Of a DNA stretch of 64,000 nt, positions 47,529 to 56,399 are shown piece after piece. The translations under genes were made by a program, and so were the position numbers. The first letter of the stretch is position 1; each line of letters begins with the position of its first letter. The notes under the pieces are model-generated. The model was not told where the DNA came from and made no database searches. It was given only the letters and a program-made list of their open reading frames with translations. The DNA is from Aestuariimicrobium sp050157075 (lineage in GTDB: Bacteria > Actinomycetota > Actinomycetes > Propionibacteriales > Propionibacteriaceae): positions 1,240,001 to 1,304,000 of the forward strand of contig CP189723.1 of the NCBI GenBank assembly GCA_050157075.1. Direction: 5' to 3'.

Positions 47529-48080
47529 GGCCGGTCACAGCGGTGCCGAACCGTTCGACTACCGACGGTTCGGCGCACCTGTGGGCAGCCCGGCTTGCAC
47601 AAGTGGCACCAGTGCCACGTCTGCAAGCCCAATAGCCGAAACCACCTGCACTCGTGACATCAGCGCCACTTCTGCAACATCGGGCCCCCGGACGAGTTCA
47701 GTAGGCGCCGGCTGGTGAACCCCCGGCCGGTCACAGCGGTGCCGAACCGTTCGACTACCGACGGTTCGGCACCGCTGTGGGCAGCCCGGCTTGCACAAGT
47801 GGCACCAGTGCCACGTCTGCAAGCCCAATAGCCGAAACCACCTGCACTCGTGACATCAGCGCCACTTCTGCAACATCGGGCCCCCGGACGAGTTCAGTAG
47901 TCGCCGGCTGGTGAACCCCCCCCGGCCGGTCACGGCGGTGCCGAGCCGTTCAACTACCGACGGTTCGGCACCGCTGTGGGCAGCCCGGCTTGCACAAGTG
48001 GCACCAGTGCCACGTCTGCAAGCCCACAAGCCGAAACCACCTGCACTCGTGACACCAGCGCCACTTCTGCAACACACCAG
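47529..48080 (+). repeat. Tandem array 1: 196-199-bp units with paired palindromes
   Basis: Units start at 47529, 47725 and 47924 (196 and 199 bp apart; the third is partial). Each has a hairpin of GCCGAACCGT and ACGGTTCGGC around 10 bases (47545-47574, 47741-47770, 47940-47969; the third has a G for A change that keeps a wobble pair). Each also has two longer palindromes: 47594-47627 and 47645-47676, 47790-47823 and 47841-47872, 47989-48022 and 48040-48071. The pitch between the two is 51 bp every time. The left arm of the first is CTTGCACAAGTGGCAC, and its partner is the complement with two mismatches. No gene is seen in this stretch. Confidence 0.9.
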
Positions 48081-48082
48081 CC

Positions 48083-48919
48083 CTACGCCGCCTGCCGCAC
48101 CGCCCCACTGCCACAGCACGAGCGGTGCGGCAGCACCACGTCGTGGCCCACCTGGCCCGAGGCGTCCAGCGTCCACCACCCCGGCGTCAGCGGGGCACCC
48201 TGTCGCCACGCCCGCGCCGCGAGCACCACCTGGTTCGAAGCCCAATCCACCATCCACCCGGGCACCAGGTGGCGTTGTTCGCCCAGCAACAACCTCGAGG
48301 CCAGCAGCGGACGCTGGGCCGCCAGCGCCAGGTCGTCGCAGTGCACGCATGCCCCCGCGTCGACGAAGGCGCCGACCCGGCAGCGCTCGGCGCCCAGTTC
48401 CACGACCACATGGGGCACACCGCAGCGGTGCAACAGCTGCGTCGCCGCCGGGTCGTGCAGGGCCCCCTCGACCACCACCAGGCCCCGGTGCAGGGCGAGG
48501 TCGTCGGGCTGCGGCAGTGTTCCGTAGTCAAGGTCCAGGTGTCGGCCCACCCCCGGACGCAGCTGTGAATACCCGTGCGAGACCAACAGGGTCCTGCCTG
48601 TGTCCAGCCGGGTGGCCAGCCCTTCACGCAGCAACCATCGGGCCAGCGCCGCCTGCTGGGCTGCGTCCTCGTCCGACGGCCCCACCCCGGCAGCGACCGC
48701 CCGGCAACGCGTCGGCCAGCGCCCCAGCGAGCCCAGCCACCCCGTCGTGGCAGGACGCAGGCCTTCGAGCTTCCAGCGCGCCTGCCCCACCCTGATCGCC
48801 ACCGCGTCAGGGCGGCCGGCGCCCAGCACCACCGCCTGGTGGTGCAGCCGCCACAGCTCCTTGGCAGCGGGGGACAGCGGCAGGGCAGTGGGCCCCGGCA
48901 TCAGCAGCGAACTGGTCAT
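48083..48919 (-). CDS. ThiF/E1-like protein of the TOMM leader-binding type
   Basis: A 278-aa protein. The stretch HVVVELGAERCRVGAFVDAGACVHCDDLALAAQRP resembles (in its V-G-x-F-V-x-x-G-x-x-C-x-x-C-x-x-L pattern) the E1-like cyclodehydratase partner annotated as TOMM precursor leader peptide-binding protein; Mycobacterium has a ThiF-like gene (Rv3196) at this position. No ATP-binding GGG is visible, so it is probably a partial or inactive relative. No precursor peptide or YcaO gene is in the window. It ends right at repeat array 1. Confidence 0.6.
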   Translation of the reverse strand: MTSSLLMPGPTALPLSPAAKELWRLHHQAVVLGAGRPDAVAIRVGQARWKLEGLRPATTGWLGSLGRWPTRCRAVAAGVGPSDEDAAQQAALARWLLREGLATRLDTGRTLLVSHGYSQLRPGVGRHLDLDYGTLPQPDDLALHRGLVVVEGALHDPAATQLLHRCGVPHVVVELGAERCRVGAFVDAGACVHCDDLALAAQRPLLASRLLLGEQRHLVPGWMVDWASNQVVLAARAWRQGAPLTPGWWTLDASGQVGHDVVLPHRSCCGSGAVRQAA

Positions 48920-49025
48920 GGGCCACAGCCAAACCGATGGCGACCCCTGGCCGGAAGGGCTTCAACGCAACGGACAACCCCACGTCGCAGATGGACAACA
49001 CCCCAGGCGTGTCGGACAACAACGA

Positions 49026-49066
49026 CGAAGGGGCCGGGCGCACATCACGTGCGCCCAGCCCCTTCG
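49026..49066 (-). terminator. Terminator of the DUF5679 gene
   Basis: The inverted repeat has arms 49026-49043 and 49049-49066 (CGAAGGGGC outermost) with one mismatch that becomes a wobble pair on the minus-strand RNA. It lies 15 bp beyond the gene and is followed by TTGTTG. Confidence 0.8.
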
Positions 49067-49080
49067 GACTCGGTGTGAGC

Positions 49081-49242
49081 TCAGGCCTTGCCGAGGATGC
49101 GGTTGAGGTTGGTGCCGCACACGGGGCACTTGCCCTTGGCCATGCGGGTGCCCTTCTCGTTCACCACGATGTTGCCCTCGGCCTCGCGCTTCTCCTTGCA
49201 CTTCACGCAGTAGAACTCACCCTTGTAAGTGTCATCAGCCAT
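49081..49242 (-). CDS. DUF5679 small zinc-ribbon protein
   Basis: A 53-aa protein, MADDTYKGEFYCVKCKEKRE... ending CPVCGTNLNRILGKA. Two CxxC pairs (CVKC, CPVC) form a zinc ribbon and the NRILGKA end is the mark of DUF5679, found throughout actinobacteria beside genes for translation or DNA metabolism. The start follows AGGAGGACAAC on the minus strand. Function unknown. Confidence 0.88.
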   Translation of the reverse strand: MADDTYKGEFYCVKCKEKREAEGNIVVNEKGTRMAKGKCPVCGTNLNRILGKA

Positions 49243-49418
49243 GTTGTCCTCCTAGATAAAGATCGGTCAGAGACCGCCCGTCCTCAGGGCACGTGGCCTC
49301 GTCTACCGCTCCATCGTAGCCGTGAGCCACGCTCAGGCGTGATTTGGGTGCACACGGCGTGCCGCGTGTCGCGCACATGGGCCCGCTGCGGCGCCGCCGA
49401 ACACCCAGCACAACCCCC

Positions 49419-49475
49419 CAACAAAAACAGTGACCCTCAACAAAAACAGTGACCCTCAACAAAACAGTGACCCCC
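49419..49475. repeat. Three copies of a 19-bp direct repeat
   Basis: CAACAAAAACAGTGACCCT occurs twice and a third copy lacks one A. It is A-rich in an otherwise GC-rich gap (49243-49569) between the DUF5679 gene and the end of the DUF2342 gene. Nothing else was recognised in that gap. Confidence 0.85.
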
Positions 49476-49569
49476 GGGTGGTTTCGCATGCCTTCCCCTG
49501 CACGCAAGCCCACCCGGGGGCTGACCCAACGGTATCGAAGCCGTGACGCGGCCGTCAACCAGTCGACGA

Positions 49570-51006
49570 CTACTCGCGACCCTCTTCCCGCAGCAACTGT
49601 TCGAGCCCCTTGTCCCAGTCGTCGCCGGTGTCCTCGGTCGCCGCGTCCGGGTTGGCGAAGCCGACGGGGTCATCCAGGCCGGCCGACGTCGGCAGCAAGT
49701 CGGGATGCTGCCACAGCGCATCGCGTTCCGCCTTGCCACGGGCCGATTCGACGGCCGCCCACAGGTTGGCGGCGTCACGGATGCGACGCTGCTTGATCTC
49801 CAGGCCGACGAGTCGCTTGAAGACCTCCTCGGTCGGGCCACCCAACCCACGTCGACGCCGCACCGCCTCGAACAGCTGTGGTTCTGCCGGCATCCAGCGG
49901 CTCGCGACCCCGTGGACGACGTGGTCAACCCAGCCCTCGACCAGCGCGAGCAGCGTCTGCAGACGGTCGAGCACCTCGACCTGCTCCGGCGTGGGGTCGG
50001 GGTTGAACAGCTTGCCCTGCACCTTCTCGGCAATCTCGTTCATTTTTTCCTGGTTCAGCTCTGACAGGTCGCCCACGTCGAACATCGACTCGATCGCCGA
50101 CAGGTCGATGCGCGCCTCGCGGGCGTAGTGCTCAACCAACGCCTGCAGCTGCGGGCCCAGCCAACCGACGTGGGCGAACAGCCGTTGCCGCGCCGCCTCA
50201 CGCAGGGTCAGGTACAGCAGCACGTCGCGGTCGGGCACGTCGAGCTCACCGAAGTGGTCGGTGATGTTTGAGACCAGCATCGCCACCCGGGGGGTGGCCA
50301 GCTGAAAGCCGAGGTCGCTGGACGAGACCACGCTCTTCGAAAGCTGGCCGATTGCCTGGGCGAACTGCGCCGAATACATCCGGCGGGCCGCATCGCGCAT
50401 CATCGGGGCGAACATGGTTGACAGCATCGACAGCGGGTCGTCCTCGGGGGCACCCTCTGCCGCGGTGCCGGGGGCCTTGCCGAGGGCCTCGGACAGCGCC
50501 TCGATCACCGGCTGGGCCATCGGCCGGAAGCTGGGGAAGGTGGCCTCCACCCATTCCGCCCGGCTCCAGGCTGTCGGGGCCGCGCGGACGGCGGGGAATT
50601 CGACGGCCTCGTCCAGCCACATCTCGGCAAGTCGGGCCGAATCGGCCACCTCGGCCTGCTGCGCCGAGGTCGGCGTCGGGTCGGGCCCGAGCGATGCCGA
50701 CATCTTGCGCACCTGGTCCTTGAGCCACGCCCACTCGTTGTCACTGCCGCCCTTGGGTGCCTGGAAGCCGGGGGCATTCGGCGGCTGGAAGCCGATACCA
50801 CCGCCCTGGGGCATCTGGCCGGACATGGCGCCCAGCTGGTTCATCAGGGCGTTCAGATCGAGGCCCTGCATGCCGGGGGGAAGGTTCTGGCCCAGCTGGC
50901 GCAGCAGTTCCGACAGCGGGTCGGTCGGCTGGCCGCCCTCACCGTTGCCCTCGCCACCCTTGTCGGGGTCGTCGGGGCGGTCGTCGTCGCGATCAGGATG
51001 CGACAT
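49570..51006 (-). CDS. DUF2342 family putative zinc-dependent metalloprotease/hydrolase
   Basis: A 478-aa protein of the family around Rv3195 (TIGR03624). After a disordered Asp/Gly-rich start it has SELLRQLGQNLPPGM, AHVGWLGPQLQALVEHYAREARID, LLALVEGWVDHVV near 370 and RRRRGLGGPTEEVFKRLVGLE. Annotated as zinc-dependent protease, but I see no classic HExxH, so activity is doubtful. ATG 51006 follows AGGAGGAGC. It is divergent from the PDZ/Lon-like gene, as in Mycobacterium. Confidence 0.85.
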   Translation of the reverse strand: MSHPDRDDDRPDDPDKGGEGNGEGGQPTDPLSELLRQLGQNLPPGMQGLDLNALMNQLGAMSGQMPQGGGIGFQPPNAPGFQAPKGGSDNEWAWLKDQVRKMSASLGPDPTPTSAQQAEVADSARLAEMWLDEAVEFPAVRAAPTAWSRAEWVEATFPSFRPMAQPVIEALSEALGKAPGTAAEGAPEDDPLSMLSTMFAPMMRDAARRMYSAQFAQAIGQLSKSVVSSSDLGFQLATPRVAMLVSNITDHFGELDVPDRDVLLYLTLREAARQRLFAHVGWLGPQLQALVEHYAREARIDLSAIESMFDVGDLSELNQEKMNEIAEKVQGKLFNPDPTPEQVEVLDRLQTLLALVEGWVDHVVHGVASRWMPAEPQLFEAVRRRRGLGGPTEEVFKRLVGLEIKQRRIRDAANLWAAVESARGKAERDALWQHPDLLPTSAGLDDPVGFANPDAATEDTGDDWDKGLEQLLREEGRE

Positions 51007-51169
51007 GAGTGCTCCTCCTGGGTCTGCACGTCGGGATCTCCATTCAACCGTAGACGGCAAGCCCGCGACGGCAACCCCGCGACGGCAACCCCGGCCCAAC
51101 CCCGACGCGGGTTGTTGCCGGGGCGCGGTAAGGTTCAGGCACGCAACCCGAGCGACGCGAGGAGGCATC

Positions 51170-52339
51170 GTGCCCGACCGACCACCGAGTCGGCCTGAGT
51201 CGACCGTGTCACCGGGACAGGCCGCACCAAGCCCCGAACCGATCGCCCGCGAGTCCGTATCGGCCCCGGCGTCGCGCCGTCAGCCCAGGATCAGCCAGCA
51301 GACCCTGACTGCCGTCGTCTCGTCGGGCGTCTTCTTTGCGCTCACCCTCGTGCTGGCCCTGGCCCCCGTTCCGTATGTGGGCTGGCGGCCGGGCGGCACG
51401 GTCAACCTGGCCGGTGCCGGGTCATCGGGGGCCGCGGCGGTGCAGGTGCAAGGGCTGACCACCACGCCGCTCAACGGCGAACTGCGGCTGACCACGGTGA
51501 GCCAGACCCGTGTCGATTCCCGTCTCGGCCTGGCAGAGGCCATGTACAACTACGCATCGCCCTACCGCGATGTGCTGCCGCGCCGGTTCATCTACCCGCC
51601 CGGCAAGTCGGTGCAGCAGGTGAAGGCCGAAGAAGTCGCGTTGATGGGCACCTCGCAGTCGGACGCCGTCGTCGCGGCGTTGCGCGCGGCCGGCCAGCCG
51701 GTCAAGGAATTGCCGATGGTCACTGCGGTGACGGTGTCGGGGCCGGCCCTGAACAAGCTGCTGCCCGGTGACATGATCCTGAAGGTCGATGCCAAGGCCG
51801 TCCAGACCCTTGCCGACGTCACCACGGCCATCAGGGCGCACGCGGTCGGCGAACCCGTGGTCTTCACCGTCGACCGGGGCGGCACGCAAGAGACGGTGAC
51901 GGTCACGACCGTCCCCTCGCCGAACAACCCGCAGCAGCCCCAGGTCGGCATCCGGGTCGGCGTTGGCTACCAGTACACGCCCAAGGTTTCGTACGGCATC
52001 GACCCCGACATTGTCGGTCCCAGCGCCGGGGTGATGTTCGCCGTGGCGATCTATGACCTGATCTCGCCCGACGACCTGCTCGCCGGGCGCAAGGTGGCGG
52101 GCACCGGCGAGATCAGTCCCTCGGGGAATGTGGCGGGGATCGGTGCCATCCAGCAGAAGATCCGGGGCGCCGAGAAGGCGGGTGCCACGATCTTCCTGGT
52201 GCCCGCGGACAATTGCCGTGACCTCTCCGGGGTCCGGACCACGATGCAGCTCATCAAGGTGGGCACGCTGCGAGAAGCCATCGGCGGGCTGCAGCGCCTG
52301 AAGACTTCGCCGGATGGACAGGGGGTGCCTCGCTGTTGA
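51170..52339 (+). CDS. PDZ/Lon-like (S16) membrane-anchored protease
   Basis: A 389-aa protein. A disordered N-terminus is followed by one membrane helix (about 47-68), an extracytoplasmic segment, a PDZ domain (about 180-265; LLPGDMILKVDAK) and a Lon-type proteolytic domain with S285 in VGPSAGVMF and K330 in AIQQKIRGAEKAG, a catalytic dyad spaced as in Lon. The substrate is unknown. GTG 51170 follows GAGGAGG. It overlaps the next gene. Corresponds to Rv3194c. Confidence 0.9.
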   Translation: MPDRPPSRPESTVSPGQAAPSPEPIARESVSAPASRRQPRISQQTLTAVVSSGVFFALTLVLALAPVPYVGWRPGGTVNLAGAGSSGAAAVQVQGLTTTPLNGELRLTTVSQTRVDSRLGLAEAMYNYASPYRDVLPRRFIYPPGKSVQQVKAEEVALMGTSQSDAVVAALRAAGQPVKELPMVTAVTVSGPALNKLLPGDMILKVDAKAVQTLADVTTAIRAHAVGEPVVFTVDRGGTQETVTVTTVPSPNNPQQPQVGIRVGVGYQYTPKVSYGIDPDIVGPSAGVMFAVAIYDLISPDDLLAGRKVAGTGEISPSGNVAGIGAIQQKIRGAEKAGATIFLVPADNCRDLSGVRTTMQLIKVGTLREAIGGLQRLKTSPDGQGVPRC

Positions 52340-52896
52340 GCGACGCAGACATGAAGGCCAATGAGACCGACACCGTCGAGGCACCGGACGATGCCAACAA
52401 CGTGCTGATCGCGGCGCTGATGGACATCGAGCGCCACGTGACCAGCCAGGGCTGGGACCAGCCGGCACGCCTGTTCGCGTTGGTGCGCACCGACGAGCTC
52501 GTCCGCAACGAACCCTCGCTGGCCGCACACCTGACCCAGGGCAACCCCGACTCGCTCAGCTCGATCGAGCAGGAGGACTTCCACGCCGGGGGAGACCTGC
52601 CAGAACTGCTGGCGACGCTGGGCCGCATGAGCTGGCCCGCCAGCGTGTTCGGCTGCGCCCTCGCACTCGAGCGCGCCTTCCTGGCACCCCAGCACGAGTC
52701 CGAGATCCCGCAGCAGAACCCCGACGAGTTCGTCGCCAACCACCCGCAGCGCCAGGACATGCGCATCGTGGTCGGTGCCCTGCGTGACGGCGCCCGCTAC
52801 GGCGTGGCCCGGTTGCTGTCCCACCCGGACGACCTGCTGGGCACCCAGGAACTCGCCCCCGACCTGATTGATGCCGTCGCAGGGACCCTGACATGA
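52336..52896 (+). CDS. PPA1309 family protein
   Basis: A 186-aa acidic protein: ALMDIERHVTSQGWDQPARLFALVRTDEL, SIEQEDFHAGGDLPELLATLGRMSWP and a late RQDMRIVVGALRDGARYGVARL. This matches the actinobacterial PPA1309 family, no function known. The TTG start overlaps the stop of the protease gene; ATG 52351 is an alternative five codons later. It overlaps the UPF0182 gene by ATGA, so three genes form an operon. The family usually sits beside UPF0182. Confidence 0.85.
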   Translation: MSDADMKANETDTVEAPDDANNVLIAALMDIERHVTSQGWDQPARLFALVRTDELVRNEPSLAAHLTQGNPDSLSSIEQEDFHAGGDLPELLATLGRMSWPASVFGCALALERAFLAPQHESEIPQQNPDEFVANHPQRQDMRIVVGALRDGARYGVARLLSHPDDLLGTQELAPDLIDAVAGTLT

Positions 52897-55778
52897 GCAC
52901 TTCTGCCCGCCGCGCCCCGGCGCACTCGCCAGGCAACCGCGCCCGCATCGGCCTCTGGATCGTTGGCGGCCTGCTCGCGCTGCTGATCGCTTTCGGCCTG
53001 TTCTCGCGCGTGTGGACCGACTGGTTGTGGTTCCGCAGCCTCGACATGACCTCGGTCTACACCACCCAGCTGGGCACCTCGATCACCCTGTTCCTCGTCT
53101 TCGGCCTGGTCATGGCCGCCATCGTGGGCGGCAACGCCTGGTTGGCGCTGAAGTTGCGTCCCAAGACCCGTGGACGAGCAGAGTCGGCCATGGTGGAACG
53201 CTCACGCGAACTCATTGAGAAGCGCACCACCAGCGCCGTGGTCATCCCCGCGGCGGTGGTGGGCCTGTTCGCGGGGATCGCGGGCGGCGCGCAGACCATG
53301 ACCTACCTTGCCTGGCGCGAGAAGACCCCGTTCGGCGTCGAGGACCCCTGGACTGGGCTGGATGCCTCGTTCTTCGTCTTCGACTACCCGTGGTGGCAGT
53401 TCATCATCGGGTTCCTGCTGGCTGCACTCGTGATCTCGACGATGATCGCCATCTCGCTGCACTTCATCGTGGGTGCCCTGCGCAGCCTCGGGCCGCGGGT
53501 GCTGTCCTCGTCCGGGCAAAACCTGCGCGCACTGCAGTCCCCGTTCAGCCCGGCCGCCCAGACACACCTGTCGATCCTGTTCGCGCTGCTGCTGGTGGTG
53601 TGGGCGGGCCAGTTGCTGCTCGACCGGGTGGGCTACTCGATCGGCACCTCTGGCATGTTCACCGGCGTCGGCTACACCGACGACAACGCCCGCAGCACGG
53701 CCAAGCTGATCATGGTGGTGATCGCGCTGCTGTGCGCCACCCTGTTCGCCATCAACGCGCGCGTGCGCCGATGGTCGCTCGCCGGCCTGTCGATCGTCAC
53801 GATGATCATCTCGTCGCTGGTGGTCTCGGGCATCTACCCGGCACTGCTGCAGCAGATCTATGTCAAGCCCTCGGAACAGGACAAGGAACGGCCCTACATC
53901 CAGGCCCACCTTGACGCCACCAGGCAGGCCTACGGCCTGAACAATGTGCAGATCCAGGAGGGCTACACCGCCCGTACCACCGCCACGGCGGGTCAGCTCA
54001 AGGCCGACGCCGAGGCGCTGCCCGCGATCCGGTTGATGGACCCGTCGCTGATCTCGCCGGCCGTCGAACACCTGCAGCAGGTGCGCGGCTACTACTCCTT
54101 CCAGAACGTGCTCGATGTCGACCGCTACACGATCGATGGCAAGGCCACCGACATCGTGCTGGCCGCCCGCGAGGTCGACGTCAACAACATCGACCAGTCC
54201 TGGAACAACCTGCACACCGTCTATACCCACGGCTACGGGCTGGTGGCGGCGATGGGCAACCAGAGCCAGTCGAACGGTGAGCCGGTCTGGGCTGCCGGTG
54301 GCATCCCGGTGACGGGCACGCTGCCCGAACATGAACCGCGCATCTATTTCGGCGAACTGGCCAGCCAGTACGTCGTGGTCGGCGCACCGCAGGGCACCGC
54401 TCCTGTCGAGTTCGACCAGCCGACCGGCAACCAGGGTGATGCCACCAAGAACACCTACTCGGGCAAGGGCGGGGTGCCGATCGGCAACCCGATCACCCGG
54501 TTGAGCTATGCGGCGCGCTTCGCCGATGCGAACCTGCTGCTGTCGAACCGGGTGAACGCCGACTCGAAGATCATGTACGACCGGCAGCCGCTGCAGCGGG
54601 TGCAGCAGGTGGCGCCGTGGCTCACGTGGGACAAGGACACCTACCCGGCCGTCGTGAATGGCCGTGTGGTGTGGATCGTCGACGGTTACACCACCTCGGC
54701 GAACTACCCGAACTCGCAGCGCACCGACCTGCGCACCGCCACCAGCGATGCCGTTTCTGACACCATGCGCATGCAGCAGGACAAGCCCGTCAACTACATG
54801 CGCAACTCGGTCAAGGGCATCGTCGACGCCTATGACGGCACCGTCACGCTGTACGCCTGGGACGAGGCCGAACCGGTGTTGCAGACCTGGCTCAAGGTCT
54901 TCCCCGATGTGCTGCAGCCGAAGTCGGCGATCCCCGCCGAACTGCTCAGCCACCTGCGCTACCCGCAGGACCTGTTCAAGGTGCAGCGCCAGATGATGAC
55001 CCGCTACCACACCACCAATGCCCTGACGTGGGTGCAGGGTTCGGACGTGTGGCAGGTTCCCGATGACCCGGTCAAGGCCGGGGGCAAGAAGGAGCCGCCG
55101 TACTACCTGTCGATCAAGTGGCCCGGTGACCCCCAGCCCGTCTACAGCCAGACCGCGACGTTCGTGCCCAGCGGGCGCGAGAACCTGCGCTCGTACATGG
55201 CCGTGAACGCTGATGCCTCCAGCCCTGATTACGGCAAGATCCGGGTGTTGCAGATGGACGACGCGAACCAGATCGCAGGCCCCGGCCAGACCATGAACGC
55301 GATCACCACCGACCCGGTGGTGGCCGAGAAGCTGCGGCCGTTCCTGAACCAGGGCTCTGCGACCGCGATGTACGGCAACCTGATGACGCTGCCGCTGGGT
55401 GGTGGACTGCTGTATGTGCTGCCGATCTATACCGAACGCCAGGTCGGTTCGGCGGGCTACCCGGCGCTGCAGTTCGTGGCGGTGCGCTTCGGTGAGCATG
55501 TCGGCATCGGTGAGACCCTGCAGCAGGCGCTCGACTCGGTCTTCGGCGGTGATTCCGGGGCCTCGACCGACGAGAACGAACCGGACGACCAGACCCCGAA
55601 CAACACCCCGCCCACCGAGGTCGACGCGCAGATCACCAAGCTGCTGGGCGAGGCGGATGCCTCGTTCGCGGCGGCTGATGCGGCGCTCAAGGCTGGCGAC
55701 CTGGCTGCGTACCAGAAGCACATCGCCGACGCCCGGACCAAGGTGGCCCAGGCGCTGGCGCTGCAGAAGAACCGCTGA
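52893..55778 (+). CDS. UPF0182 family integral membrane protein
   Basis: A 961-aa protein with seven predicted membrane helices in the first 320 residues (first at about 23-42), WTDWLWFRSLDMTSVYTTQL between helices one and two, a large extracytoplasmic domain and an acidic C-terminal tail with a helix (FAAADAALKAGDLAAYQKHI). It is the counterpart of Rv3193c. No function is established. The neighbouring membrane Lon-like protease suggests an envelope quality-control context, which is only inference. Confidence 0.92.
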   Translation: MSTSARRAPAHSPGNRARIGLWIVGGLLALLIAFGLFSRVWTDWLWFRSLDMTSVYTTQLGTSITLFLVFGLVMAAIVGGNAWLALKLRPKTRGRAESAMVERSRELIEKRTTSAVVIPAAVVGLFAGIAGGAQTMTYLAWREKTPFGVEDPWTGLDASFFVFDYPWWQFIIGFLLAALVISTMIAISLHFIVGALRSLGPRVLSSSGQNLRALQSPFSPAAQTHLSILFALLLVVWAGQLLLDRVGYSIGTSGMFTGVGYTDDNARSTAKLIMVVIALLCATLFAINARVRRWSLAGLSIVTMIISSLVVSGIYPALLQQIYVKPSEQDKERPYIQAHLDATRQAYGLNNVQIQEGYTARTTATAGQLKADAEALPAIRLMDPSLISPAVEHLQQVRGYYSFQNVLDVDRYTIDGKATDIVLAAREVDVNNIDQSWNNLHTVYTHGYGLVAAMGNQSQSNGEPVWAAGGIPVTGTLPEHEPRIYFGELASQYVVVGAPQGTAPVEFDQPTGNQGDATKNTYSGKGGVPIGNPITRLSYAARFADANLLLSNRVNADSKIMYDRQPLQRVQQVAPWLTWDKDTYPAVVNGRVVWIVDGYTTSANYPNSQRTDLRTATSDAVSDTMRMQQDKPVNYMRNSVKGIVDAYDGTVTLYAWDEAEPVLQTWLKVFPDVLQPKSAIPAELLSHLRYPQDLFKVQRQMMTRYHTTNALTWVQGSDVWQVPDDPVKAGGKKEPPYYLSIKWPGDPQPVYSQTATFVPSGRENLRSYMAVNADASSPDYGKIRVLQMDDANQIAGPGQTMNAITTDPVVAEKLRPFLNQGSATAMYGNLMTLPLGGGLLYVLPIYTERQVGSAGYPALQFVAVRFGEHVGIGETLQQALDSVFGGDSGASTDENEPDDQTPNNTPPTEVDAQITKLLGEADASFAAADAALKAGDLAAYQKHIADARTKVAQALALQKNR

Positions 55779-55786
55779 GGGGCGAA

Positions 55787-55820
55787 CCTGCGGGAGTGGC
55801 GCGTCGGCCATTTCTGCAGG
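55787..55820 (+). repeat. Lone palindrome of the array family
   Basis: A 34-bp element, CCTGCGGGAGTGG...TTTCTGCAGG, nine bases after the UPF0182 stop and before array 2. It is a diverged single copy and may also act as a terminator for the UPF0182 operon. Confidence 0.65.
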
Positions 55821-55840
55821 TTTCAGCTTGATTCGGGGTC

Positions 55841-56376
55841 GTGGACGGGCATGGGCTCGGGCTGTTCACCGCGCTCGGGTTGTTCTGGGCTCGGCTCGTC
55901 CGTGAACTTGTAGAAGTGGCACCGATGCCGCGTCCGCAGCCGGGATGGGCTGGATCGGTTGCGGAACTGGCACCAGTGTCACTTGTGCAGGTTCGGGCCG
56001 GCTGCCGGGGGGTGGACGGGCATGGGCTCGGGTTGCTCACCGCGCTCGGGTTGTTCTGGGCTCGGCTCGTCCGTGAACTTGTAGAAGTGGCACCGATGCC
56101 GCGTCCGCAGCCGGGATGGGCTGGATCGGTTGCGGAACTGGCACCAGTGTCACTTGTGCAGGTTCGGGCCGGCTGCCGGGGGGTGGACGGGCATGGGCTC
56201 GGGGCGTTCACCGGGCTCGGGTTGTTCTCAGCTCGGCTCGTCCACGAACTTGTAGAAGTGGCACGCGTGCCGCGTCCGCAGCCGGAATGGGCTGGATCGG
56301 TTGCGGAGCTGGCACCAGTGTCACTTGTGCAGGTTCGGGCGGGGGGCCGGGGCCGGGGACGAGCATGCGCTCGGCC
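55841..56376 (+). repeat. Tandem array 2: 171-bp units with paired palindromes
   Basis: Units start at 55841, 56012 and 56183 (171 bp each), with a short fourth copy from about 56356. Each has two palindromes: 55907-55939 and 55958-55991, 56078-56110 and 56129-56162, 56249-56281 and 56300-56333. The pitch is again 51 bp. The palindromes share AGAAGTGGCACC and TGGCACCAGTG cores with array 1, but the intervening and flanking sequence differs. Because 171 is a multiple of three, all six frames stay open and suggest false proteins. No gene is supported here. Confidence 0.9.
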
Positions 56377-56399
56377 GTTCACCGTGCCCGCCCACCCCC

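Noticed and set aside
47529..48080. CRISPR array
   Set aside because: Units are about 196 bp, nearly identical throughout, with no unique spacers and no cas genes.
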